DNA from: Lewinella sp. 4G2
Lineage (GTDB): Bacteria; Bacteroidota; Bacteroidia; Chitinophagales; Saprospiraceae
Direction: 5' to 3'
Assembly (NCBI RefSeq): GCF_001625015.1
Contig: NZ_LVWJ02000014.1
Location: forward strand, 2,108,001 to 2,172,000
DNA length: 64,000 bases
Shown here: positions 47,308-56,815 of the stretch, in pieces
How positions within the stretch are numbered: position 1 is the first letter of the stretch
Layout: each line of letters starts with the position of its first letter
Notes under the pieces: generated by a model
The model's database searches: none
Seen by the model: only the letters and a program-made list of their open reading frames with translations
What the model was told of the DNA's origin: nothing
Position numbers and translations under genes: made by a program

Positions 47308-47574
47308 TAAATTTAGGATCGTCCAGAGCGATCACGTAACTTACGACTGATGAATAATCAAAGTGCCAGGTACGGAATCATCAAGATTTGGACCTTCTTC
47401 AGGAGGTGGTTGCGGTTGGAATGTGCTTGCTGCTGAAGCGGTATGTATTTTTGCTATTTGTTATGGCTGTTAGTGGGTTGATTCTTGACAGTACAGTAAT
47501 ATTTAGTAGATAGCTGTAGAACCTACGGCTTTGAGGAAACGCAATTAGCCACCAAACACCCAAAGCGCTAAACT
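47308..47574. other. Non-coding gap at the change of base composition
   Basis: The 267-base gap has no real gene. It contains a short frame of 28 codons (47350-47436) without recognisable similarity, possibly a gene remnant. From here base composition becomes A+T-richer. A TTGACA near 47489 might belong to a local promoter, but no matching -7 element is clear. Confidence 0.4.
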
Positions 47575-48636
47575 ATGATACCGAATACAATACCCTATTT
47601 AATTGGAGAGACAGCCTTTCATCATCAAGGTGACGTGCCCTTCCTGGAAGAGCTTATAGCGAATGCCGTAGAAGTAGGCGTTGACGCCATGAAATTCCAC
47701 CTAACGATTGACCTTGATGACTACATGGTTTCTAATCATGAGGCAATTGAAGTTATTCGCCCCTGGTGTCTGAGCGCCAACGATTGGTCTACAGTTCTAC
47801 CCAACGTCATTGAGCAAAGCTTGGATCTAATATTGCTTTGTAACGATGTAGCAAGTTTGAGATGGGTCAATGATAGCGCAATTCCGGTGAAGGCGATTGA
47901 ACTACATGCTACTGGCCTAAATGACTATTTCCTACTGGAGGAAGCGGCTAAGTTTGAGCAGACGGTGGTCTTAGGAACGGGAGGGTCGACGATCGAGGAG
48001 ATTCAGTATGCCGTAGACTTCTTGAGAAATCGAGGCAAAACGGACATATTCTTAATGCATGGCTTTCAAAATTACCCTACCGACTTCAAGGATATCAATC
48101 TTTCCAAGATGAGGTTGCTTGCCGGCCTATTTGATCTCCCCGTCGGGTACGCCGATCATACTGATCCAGCGGACCCTGATAACGAGGCCATTAGTGTCAT
48201 GGGAGCAGCCGCAGGATTTAACGTGCTTGAAAAACACTTCACCCATGCATTTGGGGAAAAGAGAATAGATGCTCAGGCAGCAGTGTCAGTTGACCAATTG
48301 AGAAATGTTAAGCGTCTCTTAGGTAAAGCTGTTGCTGCCTACGGGTTTAATGATTTGAGAATGTCAGCCGCGGAGAAGAAATACGGTGACACAGGACCAA
48401 TGAAAAAGGCCATTGTTGCCAGAAGAGAGATCAAGAAAGGCGAGACAGTTAGCATCGAGGATGTTGCCTTTAAAAGAACGAACGAAAGTGCACCATTGAA
48501 GCAATTGGACCTCCCCAAACTAATTGGCCTAAAGGCAGCTACAACAATCGACAAAGATACCTTCATTGATTATTCAAACGTTGAGTACGTGTACCAAAGC
48601 AACGAAATCTCTCAATTTAAAAATACCGATAGCTAG
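47575..48636 (+). CDS. NeuB-like nonulosonate synthase family protein
   Basis: A 353-residue member of the N-acetylneuraminate synthase family. The TIM-barrel part has YLIGETAFHHQGDVPFLEEL, VGVDAMKFHL, VVLGTGGSTIEEI, MHGFQNYPTDFKDINLSKM, LPVGYADHT and NVLEKHFTHAFGEKRIDAQ. The C-terminal SAF/antifreeze-like domain has AIVARREIKKGETVSIEDVA and GLKAATTIDKDTFIDYSNV. Classical members condense phosphoenolpyruvate with a hexosamine derivative to give sialic, legionaminic or pseudaminic acids. Several usual motifs are changed here (HGFQNYPT instead of HC-x-S-x-YP), so the substrate may differ. The next gene starts directly at its stop. Confidence 0.88.
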   Translation: MIPNTIPYLIGETAFHHQGDVPFLEELIANAVEVGVDAMKFHLTIDLDDYMVSNHEAIEVIRPWCLSANDWSTVLPNVIEQSLDLILLCNDVASLRWVNDSAIPVKAIELHATGLNDYFLLEEAAKFEQTVVLGTGGSTIEEIQYAVDFLRNRGKTDIFLMHGFQNYPTDFKDINLSKMRLLAGLFDLPVGYADHTDPADPDNEAISVMGAAAGFNVLEKHFTHAFGEKRIDAQAAVSVDQLRNVKRLLGKAVAAYGFNDLRMSAAEKKYGDTGPMKKAIVARREIKKGETVSIEDVAFKRTNESAPLKQLDLPKLIGLKAATTIDKDTFIDYSNVEYVYQSNEISQFKNTDS

Positions 48637-49431
48637 ATGAATATTGGTTTCTTGATCACCGCGCGGTTGAAGTCCTCCAGACTACCGCTCAAGCTGTTGA
48701 AAGATTTGGGAGGGCGCTCAGTCGTAGAGCGGGTCATCGATCGTACTAAGCAGGTTAGTTACGTCAACGATATTGTACTCTGTACTTCGACTAATCCACA
48801 GGATCGACCTTTGGCAGATCTCGCCCTGAAAAATAATATCTACTACTTTCTGGGTAGTGAAGAAGACGTACTGAAGCGATTAGCGGATGCTGCCGACTTC
48901 TTTGAGATGGACTGCTTCGTAAACATCACGGGGGAAAACCCACTGTTTTCTATTGAATATGCAAATCTGATTGCAGACAGCTTGAGGACGGGGCACTATG
49001 ACTTTGTATACCTAGAGGGATTGCCTATTGGATGCGCGTGCTACGGCTTAAACACGAAGGCCTTGAAGGTTATTTGCGAGGTCAAAAAGGAAGTAGATAC
49101 TGAAATATGGGGGATGCTGATCAACCGGCCGGACATATTCAGGGTGAAAAAGATCGAAGTATCGCCCGCTTTTAACATCGGTGATGTCAGAATTACCACG
49201 GATTACATCGAGGACTATCAGATGATCCAGAAGATATACAGCAACTTTCCAAATGCGCACACGCCTTCGTATTTCGAAGTCGCGGAGTTGTTGAAACGGA
49301 AGCCTGAAATTTTGAAGATCAACGCCATGAGGAAACAGCTCGCGTTAGATCCACAGGTAATAAAAAGAATTGATACATTCTATACCGAACATAAAGACAT
49401 GGTTTTAGAAATGTTGAGCAAAAGAAACTAA
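48637..49431 (+). CDS. Cytidylyltransferase-like protein (SpsF/NeuA-related)
   Basis: A 264-residue nucleotidyltransferase-fold protein starting MNIGFLITARLKSSRLPLKL, the R-x-x-S-x-R-L-P signature of CMP-sugar synthetases and SpsF proteins. VVERVIDRTKQ, IVLCTSTNPQDRPLADLA and FVNITGENPLFS (metal-binding region; D-x-PL is more usual, here E-NPL) follow. By position it probably activates the product of the NeuB-like enzyme to its CMP form. The C-terminal part is of the SpsF kind. The ATG follows the preceding TAG without a gap, so the two are tightly coupled. Confidence 0.85.
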   Translation: MNIGFLITARLKSSRLPLKLLKDLGGRSVVERVIDRTKQVSYVNDIVLCTSTNPQDRPLADLALKNNIYYFLGSEEDVLKRLADAADFFEMDCFVNITGENPLFSIEYANLIADSLRTGHYDFVYLEGLPIGCACYGLNTKALKVICEVKKEVDTEIWGMLINRPDIFRVKKIEVSPAFNIGDVRITTDYIEDYQMIQKIYSNFPNAHTPSYFEVAELLKRKPEILKINAMRKQLALDPQVIKRIDTFYTEHKDMVLEMLSKRN

Positions 49432-49433
49432 GT

Positions 49434-49892
49434 ATGATCATCGATAAAGTAGAAAATTTGGACCGATATGCTCTCTCAGAGGACTTGAGGGCAGCCATTA
49501 AGGAAAATGCCAAGACTGATACGGAGCATTTTGAAAGGGGAAAATTTGATATAGCGAGCGACGACAGTTTGTTCGGAATCCGGCTGGAATATGACACTAA
49601 GGATGAAGGCGAGTGTTTGTGGGAAGCACACCGTAAATATGTTGATGTGCACCTCATCCTAGAAGGAGAAGAAATGGTATTCGTAAATGACATTCAGAGT
49701 ATGAAGAGTTCGAAGCCTTACGTGAATGCCGATGACTATGAACTCTTTGTAGGAGAGGCGAAGGATGAGGTTGTCCTTAGGAAAGGAATGTTTTTGGTCT
49801 TATATCCTAATGAGGTGCACAAGACCAGCGTACATCACGCAAAACCAAATCAGGTGTCCAAAGTGGTACTCAAAATGCTTGCGTTGCGGTAG
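49434..49892 (+). CDS. YhcH/YjgK/YiaL family protein
   Basis: A 152-residue small cupin-like protein. WEAHRKYVDVHLILEGEEMV is the family hallmark, with His and Glu as probable metal ligands, and MFLVLYPNEVHKTSVHH gives further His residues. The family includes YhcH of the E. coli sialate catabolic operon and the beta subunit of evolved beta-galactosidase; a role in handling sugar anomers or related intermediates has been proposed. Here it lies two bases after the cytidylyltransferase-like gene, in a biosynthetic setting, so it may act on the NeuB-like enzyme's substrate or product. Confidence 0.88.
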   Translation: MIIDKVENLDRYALSEDLRAAIKENAKTDTEHFERGKFDIASDDSLFGIRLEYDTKDEGECLWEAHRKYVDVHLILEGEEMVFVNDIQSMKSSKPYVNADDYELFVGEAKDEVVLRKGMFLVLYPNEVHKTSVHHAKPNQVSKVVLKMLALR

Positions 49893-50000
49893 CAGGATTT
49901 TAAGACTACAGAAATGAGTGCACTTTAAGACAACCTACGAGGTTAGTCATAACACATCCTAATTCCAACTACTACTACGCAAGTTCACAAACTACACTCT

Positions 50001-50912
50001 ATGGCAAAGGGAATACTATTTCATCACTTTCATGACGCAGCAGATAAGCAAGCAGTTGTTCTGCCAGGATCGATTGAGAAGAAAGATTTCAAGCGGATAA
50101 TAGAGCGAGTTAAGGAAAAATACTATCTGAATGATGCAGATGAATGGATCGAAAAAGCGAGACATGGCGGATTGACGAACAAAGACGTATGCCTGACCTT
50201 TGATGACGGAATAAGGAGTCAGTACAGTATTGCTAAGGAGGTGATGGATGAATACGGGGTAAAAGCATTCTTTTTCATCTATTCCGGCATGTACGTTGGA
50301 GAAACACCAAGATTGGAAATATACAGGCTCTTTAGATCCAAGTTTTTTTCCAGCTTTGATGACTTCCTTGAGCATTTTCTAGCGAAAATGAAGCAAGAGC
50401 AAGACGTGGAAAAGATCCTGGAGCAGTTTCCTGAAGAGTACTTGTCTCAATTCTCCTTCTATTCTAGAAATGAAAGAAGATTCAGGTACATTCGGGATTT
50501 AATACTTTCACGTAGTGCCTACAACCGTATCATGGATGCGTTGATAGCTGAGTTTACTACCATCGAAAAACTGTCTGAAAGTGTTTGGATAATGAAGGAT
50601 CAACTGGTGGAACTAAGTAACGATGGACATACTATCGGTCTTCACTCCGTTTCACATCCAACGAAGATGGAAATACTGGATGACTCAACTCAGTACGAGG
50701 AGTACTTTAATAACAAGAACCACTTGGAGGCAATAACGGGTAAAGAAGTCGTTTCGATTGCTTACCCGTCCGGCTCATACAATAAGTACACGCTAAAATT
50801 GATGAATGAATTAGGAATTCAGGTTGGTTTCCGAGCTGATGAAAGGGCTGGAGATCAGTTCTTGTTAGAGACTCCGAGAATAGATGGAATTGATGCGCTT
50901 AGTCGGCTTTAG
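50001..50912 (+). CDS. Polysaccharide deacetylase (NodB homology)
   Basis: A 303-residue protein with the NodB core. CLTFDDGIRSQYSIA carries the Asp pair of motif 1, GLHSVSHPTKMEIL the H-S-x-x-H of motif 2, and VSIAYPSGSYNKYTL the later motif. Between motifs 1 and 2 there is a long insertion of about 100 charged residues. Members remove acetyl groups from N-acetylhexosamines. No signal peptide is visible, so it probably acts on a cytoplasmic or lipid-linked intermediate. It belongs to the A+T-rich part of the locus. Confidence 0.85.
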   Translation: MAKGILFHHFHDAADKQAVVLPGSIEKKDFKRIIERVKEKYYLNDADEWIEKARHGGLTNKDVCLTFDDGIRSQYSIAKEVMDEYGVKAFFFIYSGMYVGETPRLEIYRLFRSKFFSSFDDFLEHFLAKMKQEQDVEKILEQFPEEYLSQFSFYSRNERRFRYIRDLILSRSAYNRIMDALIAEFTTIEKLSESVWIMKDQLVELSNDGHTIGLHSVSHPTKMEILDDSTQYEEYFNNKNHLEAITGKEVVSIAYPSGSYNKYTLKLMNELGIQVGFRADERAGDQFLLETPRIDGIDALSRL

Positions 50913-51163
50913 AATACCCATCCTGCTGATAGATAGAATGTAACGTCAGAATCTTGGAAGGTTTACGAACATTAAATTATCCGTTAAGGCCTTGAGTAAG
51001 AGCCCTGTGATTTTGGGTGGACGCCTATCACTTGATTGATATTGGGCCTTAAATTAATCCTTAAAAAGTATAGCTTGAAGGGCAAGCCTGATAGTAAAAA
51101 GACCTTTTGGTTGTACTGCAAATGGGGCATCACGAAATGGCCGAAAGCTTAGAAGATAATGCT

Positions 51164-52096
51164 ATGAATAATATTTTCATCACAGGACTATGGAGAAGCG
51201 GTACCTCACTCTTACTACGATTGTTTGACTCTCATCCCCAGATTTTTGCAATGCCAATTGAGACTGGGATCGTTGGTGTACTCGAGAAAGATCCTGAATA
51301 TTTGGATAAGCTGAAGAATTGTCAGAGTAGTTACCAACTTCTAAGTTTGATCTCCAGCAATCCTGTATTTAGATTTCAGGACATCATCCGGGGGGCAATT
51401 AGTGGGCTGTCTTTTTCCAGGACAAAGGATCACTATCCTTTTGACTTTGATTTTGAGCTATTTGCTACTTCATTTTTTGAGGTTTTAAGGGACCATTCGT
51501 CTCTCAATAAGATTGTTTACGGGTACTACGAGTCTATACAAAAAGCCTGGATCAGTCAAAAAGGAGCCGATGAGAAATCGACTTTTGCTATACAAAGGGC
51601 GCACAGAATCGAGAAATACCCGGGTGAGGATAGTGTTCGATTTTTGATGCAAAACGTTGACAGTATGGTCGTGTTTGAACTGATTCGTGACCCGGTCTTT
51701 CAAATCGAGTCCGCTTTGAGGAACGATCCTGGTTTGACGCTTGCTCAGGCAGTTGTTTCCTGGGCCTACTCCTATGACGTGGTAAAACAAAGAAGCCGAG
51801 CATATCCTGAAATGTACAAGGCCATTCGGTACGAAGACCTAGTGGAAGATACGTCATCCACTATGAGGCAGCTGGTAGATTTAGTCGGTATCGAGTGGAA
51901 TGAAGTACTGACTAAGCCCACCTTCAGCAGTCATAATTGGAAGCCTAATTCGGATATTAACACCAATTCAGGAATAAGAAGGCGATACAAGACGAACCTG
52001 TCTACACAGCAATTAAAGTACATTCAAAACAGCCTGCATCATCATAGATCAGAACTGAGCTATCCAACGATCAGTGACATAATTACGATTAATTAA
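51164..52096 (+). CDS. PAPS-dependent sulfotransferase (first of three)
   Basis: A protein of 310 residues from ATG 51164, read as MNNIFITGLWRSGTSLLLRL. The WRSGTS loop is the 5'-phosphosulfate-binding element and VVFELIRDPVFQIESALR is the 3'-phosphate-binding element of PAPS sulfotransferases. In-frame starts at 51122 and 51137 would add up to 14 residues outside the domain. It should transfer sulfate from PAPS to a sugar hydroxyl or amino group. Its stop overlaps the start of the SGNH hydrolase gene by one base. The gap 50913-51163 shows nothing else. Confidence 0.85.
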   Translation: MNNIFITGLWRSGTSLLLRLFDSHPQIFAMPIETGIVGVLEKDPEYLDKLKNCQSSYQLLSLISSNPVFRFQDIIRGAISGLSFSRTKDHYPFDFDFELFATSFFEVLRDHSSLNKIVYGYYESIQKAWISQKGADEKSTFAIQRAHRIEKYPGEDSVRFLMQNVDSMVVFELIRDPVFQIESALRNDPGLTLAQAVVSWAYSYDVVKQRSRAYPEMYKAIRYEDLVEDTSSTMRQLVDLVGIEWNEVLTKPTFSSHNWKPNSDINTNSGIRRRYKTNLSTQQLKYIQNSLHHHRSELSYPTISDIITIN

Positions 52097-52806
52097 TGGG
52101 CGCAAAGAAAAAGGTAATTGCTATCGGCGATTCACTGGCTTTGCCAGGCCACGGTAATGGTTACGAAGATACCTGGATTAAAAAAGTTAAGACTAGGTTT
52201 CCCGCTTGGGACTTCATAACCGTTTTTAGACGCTCCACCACGACTAATGTTCTGGTGCAATCAGGAGGAGGTGGAGACAACTCCAAAACTCCACGTGGAT
52301 CTGATTGTCTGGAATACTATCAACCGAATATAGTCATTACAAACCTAGGGATTGTCGATTGCGCACCAAGGTTGTTCTATTCAATAGAGAATAAGGTCGT
52401 GAAACACATGCCAGGAAGCCTTAGGAAGCCTTACATCAAGTTGATGAAGAGGATCAGAAGTAAGAGCCCAAAAAAAGCTTACGTTTCCATTGGTAAATTT
52501 GAGCACAACTGGACTACCTACTTGTCAAGGTGTGAGGCTATAAATGTTGAGAAAGTCATTATAATTGGAATTCCCCATCCCGACGAGAATATGGTCAAAC
52601 TAAATCCTGGTATAGTCAAAAGTGTGAAGGCATACAACGAGGTTTACGAAGGCTTGAGCCGTAAATTCAATTTTGTTTCTTTGATCTATCCTTTGGATTC
52701 AACCAGGTACGATTTTACCATTTTTGATGATGGGTATCACCCAAATCCTTCCGGCAACGAATTAGTATCGAATGAACTAGAGCTTATATTGGCATCCCAT
52801 GCCTAA
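52096..52806 (+). CDS. SGNH/GDSL-type hydrolase
   Basis: A 236-residue protein with block I VIAIGDSLALPG (catalytic Ser), a glycine-rich SGGGGDNSK, VITNLGIVDCAP, where block III usually has G-x-N-D, and block V DDGYHPNPSGNELV (Asp and His of the triad). SGNH enzymes are esterases or acetyltransferase-linked esterases; within polysaccharide loci they often add or remove acyl groups. There is no signal peptide. The ATG overlaps the TAA of the sulfotransferase gene, so both should be translated together. Confidence 0.8.
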   Translation: MGAKKKVIAIGDSLALPGHGNGYEDTWIKKVKTRFPAWDFITVFRRSTTTNVLVQSGGGGDNSKTPRGSDCLEYYQPNIVITNLGIVDCAPRLFYSIENKVVKHMPGSLRKPYIKLMKRIRSKSPKKAYVSIGKFEHNWTTYLSRCEAINVEKVIIIGIPHPDENMVKLNPGIVKSVKAYNEVYEGLSRKFNFVSLIYPLDSTRYDFTIFDDGYHPNPSGNELVSNELELILASHA

Positions 52807-52949
52807 AGCTGTACAGGCTCGAGGAGTGGGTCTATTCTCCAACACGTATTTGTCTATAATTATGTTCCGCATGGAGCGTTTGTAGTTTACAACCAAGGCA
52901 GCAGTTTGCTAAGCCGCTTTTTTGGAAGATGTCAAGCCAGGCTTGATCT

Positions 52950-54383
52950 ATGTCTTCTCAGTCCTCGATGCTAAAAAAGCTCTTTTCACATTCTTTAATC
53001 TACGCTATTGCTCCTCAGGTGGCTAGCATTGCGGGGATTCTGGCGCTGCCAGTCATAACCAAAGACTTAACAACAGTTGATTATGGAGTGTGGGGTGTGT
53101 TGATGGCTTACACCGGGGCATTACAGGCACTAGCAATTTTGGGGATGGGTGTTGTATTGTCAAATGCATTCTTCAAGATGCCCCGGCAGTACAAGTGGCT
53201 TTGGCGGCAGATCTATGGTATGTTGTTACTTTGGGCATTGCCTTACGGCCTGATCGTCGGCTGCTTACTCTACTTCGTAATGCCGGTGGAAGCTCAGGAA
53301 CATACCCTATTACTGATATTTCTCCTGCTTGCGCCAAACGTTCTCTTCGGACCCACTTCGCTTTTGGGGACGTACTACTACCAACTTAATCAGCGTCCTG
53401 TCCCTATTGTGGTGCGTACGACGTTATTTGGGTTGTTGACCGTAGGCTTAAGCGTATACACCATATCTCACCTGAAAATGGGGTACCTGGGTTGGGCCTG
53501 GACGAATTTCATCGTTACTGTTTTGATGAATGCTTCTTATTGGTATGTCATCAACGTCAAACTGGGATATCGACCCATCTTCAACTTTAAAAGGAGAACC
53601 ATACGAAGGGCACTTAATGTGTCTTTACCGACTATCCCACACACTTACGCTGCTTATCTGCTGGATAGTTCTGACCGTATCGTAATGGACCGACTACAAG
53701 TCAGTACTTCCAATCTGGGCATATATAATCTGGCGGCGAAGTTTGGTGGCTATTTCCGGGCACTCACGACGGGGGCGAATAAAGCCGTAGCTCCAATGAT
53801 GCTGAAAGCCTACAAGGAAGGCAAGGATGAAATTGCTCGGAACTTGATTGTTGCCCTGCAAATAGCTGTGCTTAGTGGTACTTTCATATTCGCGCTCTGG
53901 TCCCGGGAGATATTCGAGATATTGATCAAGAACGAAGAATTGAAAGAAGCTTACCCACTAGCAATCGTCATAGTGATGGCATATAACTATCGCCCTATGT
54001 ACACGGGAGCGTTAAATAAACTGTACTTTCTGGAAAAGACACAACTGTTGTGGCGGGTAAGCTTCATTGCGGGAGGGTTGAATGTCATACTCAACCTGAT
54101 TTTAATTCCAATATATGGGTTTGAAGTCGCAGCATACACTACTTTTGTCGCTTTCATGTACATGGGATTTGCCGGCCATTTCATCCCTAAAATTAAAGAA
54201 GTACATCGAGCTAACTTCTACCCCCTTTTTTGGTTAGGGGTCATTGTTTTAACTTCGATCATAGTTAGTTTCGCAGTTGAGCTAGAAATACTATATAAAT
54301 TTTGGATAAGCATTATCCTTCTGGGGGCAATGACCATGTTCCTTGTTTTTAATCGGAAAAGTCTTAACCATAAGTTCGGATGA
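52950..54383 (+). CDS. Wzx-type oligosaccharide flippase
   Basis: A 477-residue integral membrane protein with about 12-14 hydrophobic segments and the polysaccharide transporter pattern. It begins KLFSHSLIYAIAPQVASIAG, LALPVITKDLTTVDYGVWGV, and has SLPTIPHTYAAYLLDSSDRI in the middle. It should flip the undecaprenyl-linked repeat unit to the periplasmic face. Starts at 52950 and at the Met seven codons later are both possible. It overlaps the next gene by four bases. Confidence 0.88.
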   Translation: MSSQSSMLKKLFSHSLIYAIAPQVASIAGILALPVITKDLTTVDYGVWGVLMAYTGALQALAILGMGVVLSNAFFKMPRQYKWLWRQIYGMLLLWALPYGLIVGCLLYFVMPVEAQEHTLLLIFLLLAPNVLFGPTSLLGTYYYQLNQRPVPIVVRTTLFGLLTVGLSVYTISHLKMGYLGWAWTNFIVTVLMNASYWYVINVKLGYRPIFNFKRRTIRRALNVSLPTIPHTYAAYLLDSSDRIVMDRLQVSTSNLGIYNLAAKFGGYFRALTTGANKAVAPMMLKAYKEGKDEIARNLIVALQIAVLSGTFIFALWSREIFEILIKNEELKEAYPLAIVIVMAYNYRPMYTGALNKLYFLEKTQLLWRVSFIAGGLNVILNLILIPIYGFEVAAYTTFVAFMYMGFAGHFIPKIKEVHRANFYPLFWLGVIVLTSIIVSFAVELEILYKFWISIILLGAMTMFLVFNRKSLNHKFG

Positions 54384-55876
54384 GTACAGGGCTGGACAAG
54401 CAATCTTCAACGTTGAGGTTTGAGGCAATCGCCATGTTTCAACGACTGGAAAAAAACTATAGGGTATCCAGTTGGGAGCTTCACGGTCTGCATATTTGGC
54501 CCATTCTCAGGATCAAAATCGGACACGAAATCGCCCGAAGGGGGCTGGCTTCATCGGAACAAGTCGTCGACAGACCCCCGATGGAAAAGCTTCGGATGCT
54601 TACTTGGGGGCTACAAGAATATCTGGTTACCAAAAGGAACCTTGCAGCCACTGACGTTGCCTTCCTTGGTAGTTACTCCCACGAGGTAGCGATGGAGAAC
54701 AGACCCTACAATCGCTTCTTCGAGCCACTACTAGAAGAAGAGTTAACACAGCAACTTCACACGACGTATTTGCAGTACGGGTACAAAGAAGCAATGCGAT
54801 GCAACAAGGGTGCGTTTGATCAACTTTTCGGAACCATGTCTTTGCATGTTTTTGCCCAACTGGGACTAAAAGTGGGAAGGAAACGAATGGCAGAGGACTG
54901 GTGGAAGGATTTTCTATTGCTCCCAGACGTTGAGGTAGTTTTTGAGAAGCTTCAGGAACAGCTAGAACTCAGTAGTTCGACGCTGAAAAAGTACGTTTTA
55001 TCCAGTTTCAATATTCATTTGCGTAGTCAGCAGTACGGTAAATTATTTAAAGATCTGAAGCCTAAAGTTTTAGTTTGCCTGTACTTCTACGGTAATGACG
55101 GCCTGGCTGCTGTCTATGCTGCAAAACGTCAGGGAATTCTTACGGTAGACATGCAGCATGGCCCCTTGCGCAATGCTACGTATTCTGCGTGGTATAATGT
55201 TCCTTCAAAAGGATTCAATGTCTTCCCGGATATCTTTTGGACCTGGGACAAGAATAGCAGCCAAAATTTATCTGACTGGACCAGGGAAACTGCTCATGCT
55301 GTCGTAATCGGCGGGAATCCATGGGTCGAGTATTGGCGTGATTTACGTGGAGATGTGGCGGCACGGACTAAAAATTCAGGAGTAAGTAAGGTTCTTTACA
55401 CCATTCAGCCATTAACCACGATACAATTGTTCTTCGACGAGTTAATAGATTGCATACGATCGCGAGACGATTTAATGTGGGTGGTACGATTGCATCCACG
55501 GCAAGATGCGGCTCAAATACAGGAAATTGAAAAGCATCTGACCGCAAAAGGAGTGTGGGATAAGGTAGAGCTGGAATCCGCTCTCAGCAGCCCGCTTCCT
55601 TTGTCGCTTTCCTCCTCCTCAGTTCATCTTACAAATTATTCAGGGACGGCGATCGAAGCCTCCATTTTAGGGGTTAAGACGATTTTACTTCACGATAGAG
55701 GAGCTAAAGTCTATTCGGATCTGGTAAAGCAAAAGCAAGCTCTCGTATTAGATACAGGCAATTCGTTAAATGAACTTTTGGATGAGATATTAGATACCCC
55801 TACAGTTACTCATAACTCACACTCTATCTCTCCAAGTCAAGTTCTGTTAGACCTGGTAAAGCAAGCTCATGCGTAG
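54380..55876 (+). CDS. Putative GT-B-fold glycosyltransferase of capsule type
   Basis: A 498-residue soluble protein without a clear family name. The C-terminal half has TVDMQHGPLRNATYSAWYN, VVIGGNPWVEYW, VLYTIQPLTT, WVVRLHPRQDAAQIQEIEKH, and VHLTNYSGTAIEASILGVKT followed by ILLHDRGAKVYSDL. This order (HG, R-x-HP, S-x-x-EA) resembles capsule glycosyltransferases and glycerophosphotransferase-like proteins with a GT-B fold. The N-terminal half (about 1-240) is unlike anything I recognise. By position between Wzx and an acyltransferase it is probably a transferase for the repeat unit. Confidence 0.65.
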   Translation: MSTGLDKQSSTLRFEAIAMFQRLEKNYRVSSWELHGLHIWPILRIKIGHEIARRGLASSEQVVDRPPMEKLRMLTWGLQEYLVTKRNLAATDVAFLGSYSHEVAMENRPYNRFFEPLLEEELTQQLHTTYLQYGYKEAMRCNKGAFDQLFGTMSLHVFAQLGLKVGRKRMAEDWWKDFLLLPDVEVVFEKLQEQLELSSSTLKKYVLSSFNIHLRSQQYGKLFKDLKPKVLVCLYFYGNDGLAAVYAAKRQGILTVDMQHGPLRNATYSAWYNVPSKGFNVFPDIFWTWDKNSSQNLSDWTRETAHAVVIGGNPWVEYWRDLRGDVAARTKNSGVSKVLYTIQPLTTIQLFFDELIDCIRSRDDLMWVVRLHPRQDAAQIQEIEKHLTAKGVWDKVELESALSSPLPLSLSSSSVHLTNYSGTAIEASILGVKTILLHDRGAKVYSDLVKQKQALVLDTGNSLNELLDEILDTPTVTHNSHSISPSQVLLDLVKQAHA

Positions 55877-56564
55877 GAGAAAATCTATTTTTGGCTATTT
55901 GAAGTTCCAGTTTGAGAAAATCAATCAAATCTCCCTCCAGGGAAAAGCTGATGTCTCGAAGGCGGCTCTTCTCACGAATAGCAAATTCAGTGGTCAGGTA
56001 TCCCTAGGTGAGAATGTCAAGATTATCCACGGTGTTAGGATACTTGCAAAATCTCCAGTAAATATTGGACGCTACACTATCATTAATGGTCCCAATACAG
56101 ATATATCTGCAAGTGTTTTTCCGGTGAATATTGGACAGTTCTGCTCGATCGCTCGCAACGTATCTATCCAAGAGTACAACCATGCTTATAAGGGACTCAC
56201 GACATTCTTCATAAGTAGGCACGTATTCAATGATGCTAACGGGGTAGACAACTTTATACAATCCAAAGGTGCAGTTGAAATTAAGAATGACGTTTGGGTT
56301 GGAACCCAGTGCGTTATTCTCAGTGGTGTCACCATTGGAAATGGTGCCATCGTTGCAGCTAACAGCGTTGTCTCAAAAGATGTGCCGGACTATGCAATTG
56401 TCGCTGGTTCTCCCGCGCGAGTAATTGGGTACCGATTTGACGAGGATATAATTGATCGACTGTTAACTATTAAATGGTGGAACTGGACCAAAGAAAGGAT
56501 CCAATCCCACCGACAATTGTTTATGAAGCAAGATATTAGCTTACAAGACCTACAGGGCCTTTAA
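55869..56564 (+). CDS. Hexapeptide-repeat acyltransferase
   Basis: A 231-residue left-handed beta-helix protein of the xenobiotic/CatB acetyltransferase kind. Repeats of the [LIV]-G-x-x-x-x form run from about residue 45, and EVKNDVWVG-like sequence (EIKNDVWVGTQCVILSGV) and NGAIVAANSVVSKDVPDYAI are typical. The catalytic His is probably the one in SIQEYNHAYKGL. It should O- or N-acetylate a sugar of the repeat unit using acetyl-CoA. It overlaps the preceding gene by eight bases. Confidence 0.88.
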   Translation: MRRRKSIFGYLKFQFEKINQISLQGKADVSKAALLTNSKFSGQVSLGENVKIIHGVRILAKSPVNIGRYTIINGPNTDISASVFPVNIGQFCSIARNVSIQEYNHAYKGLTTFFISRHVFNDANGVDNFIQSKGAVEIKNDVWVGTQCVILSGVTIGNGAIVAANSVVSKDVPDYAIVAGSPARVIGYRFDEDIIDRLLTIKWWNWTKERIQSHRQLFMKQDISLQDLQGL

Positions 56565-56815
56565 TCAAAACACCAAAGACTGACCATAGAAGTTGCTATT
56601 TCGTACTTTCACCGATTCGGGCCTAGTTGTCAGAATCTTATATTATTGCGAATTTTGGATGCTTTGGCTAACCCAGACCTAGTACCCATTTACTTTGATG
56701 CATACACAGAAACCGAAAGCAAAACGCTTTTTACTGAACCTTGCATGCCTTTATAAGCAGCAGCCTTTGTAAGGCTAGGTGAAACTAGTAACTATTTAAA
56801 TTGTAATCCCAATCT

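Noticed and set aside
47350-47436. Frame of 28 codons (begins MNNQSARYGIIKIWTFF)
   Set aside because: Too short and without a recognisable family; kept only as a possible gene remnant in the gap description.
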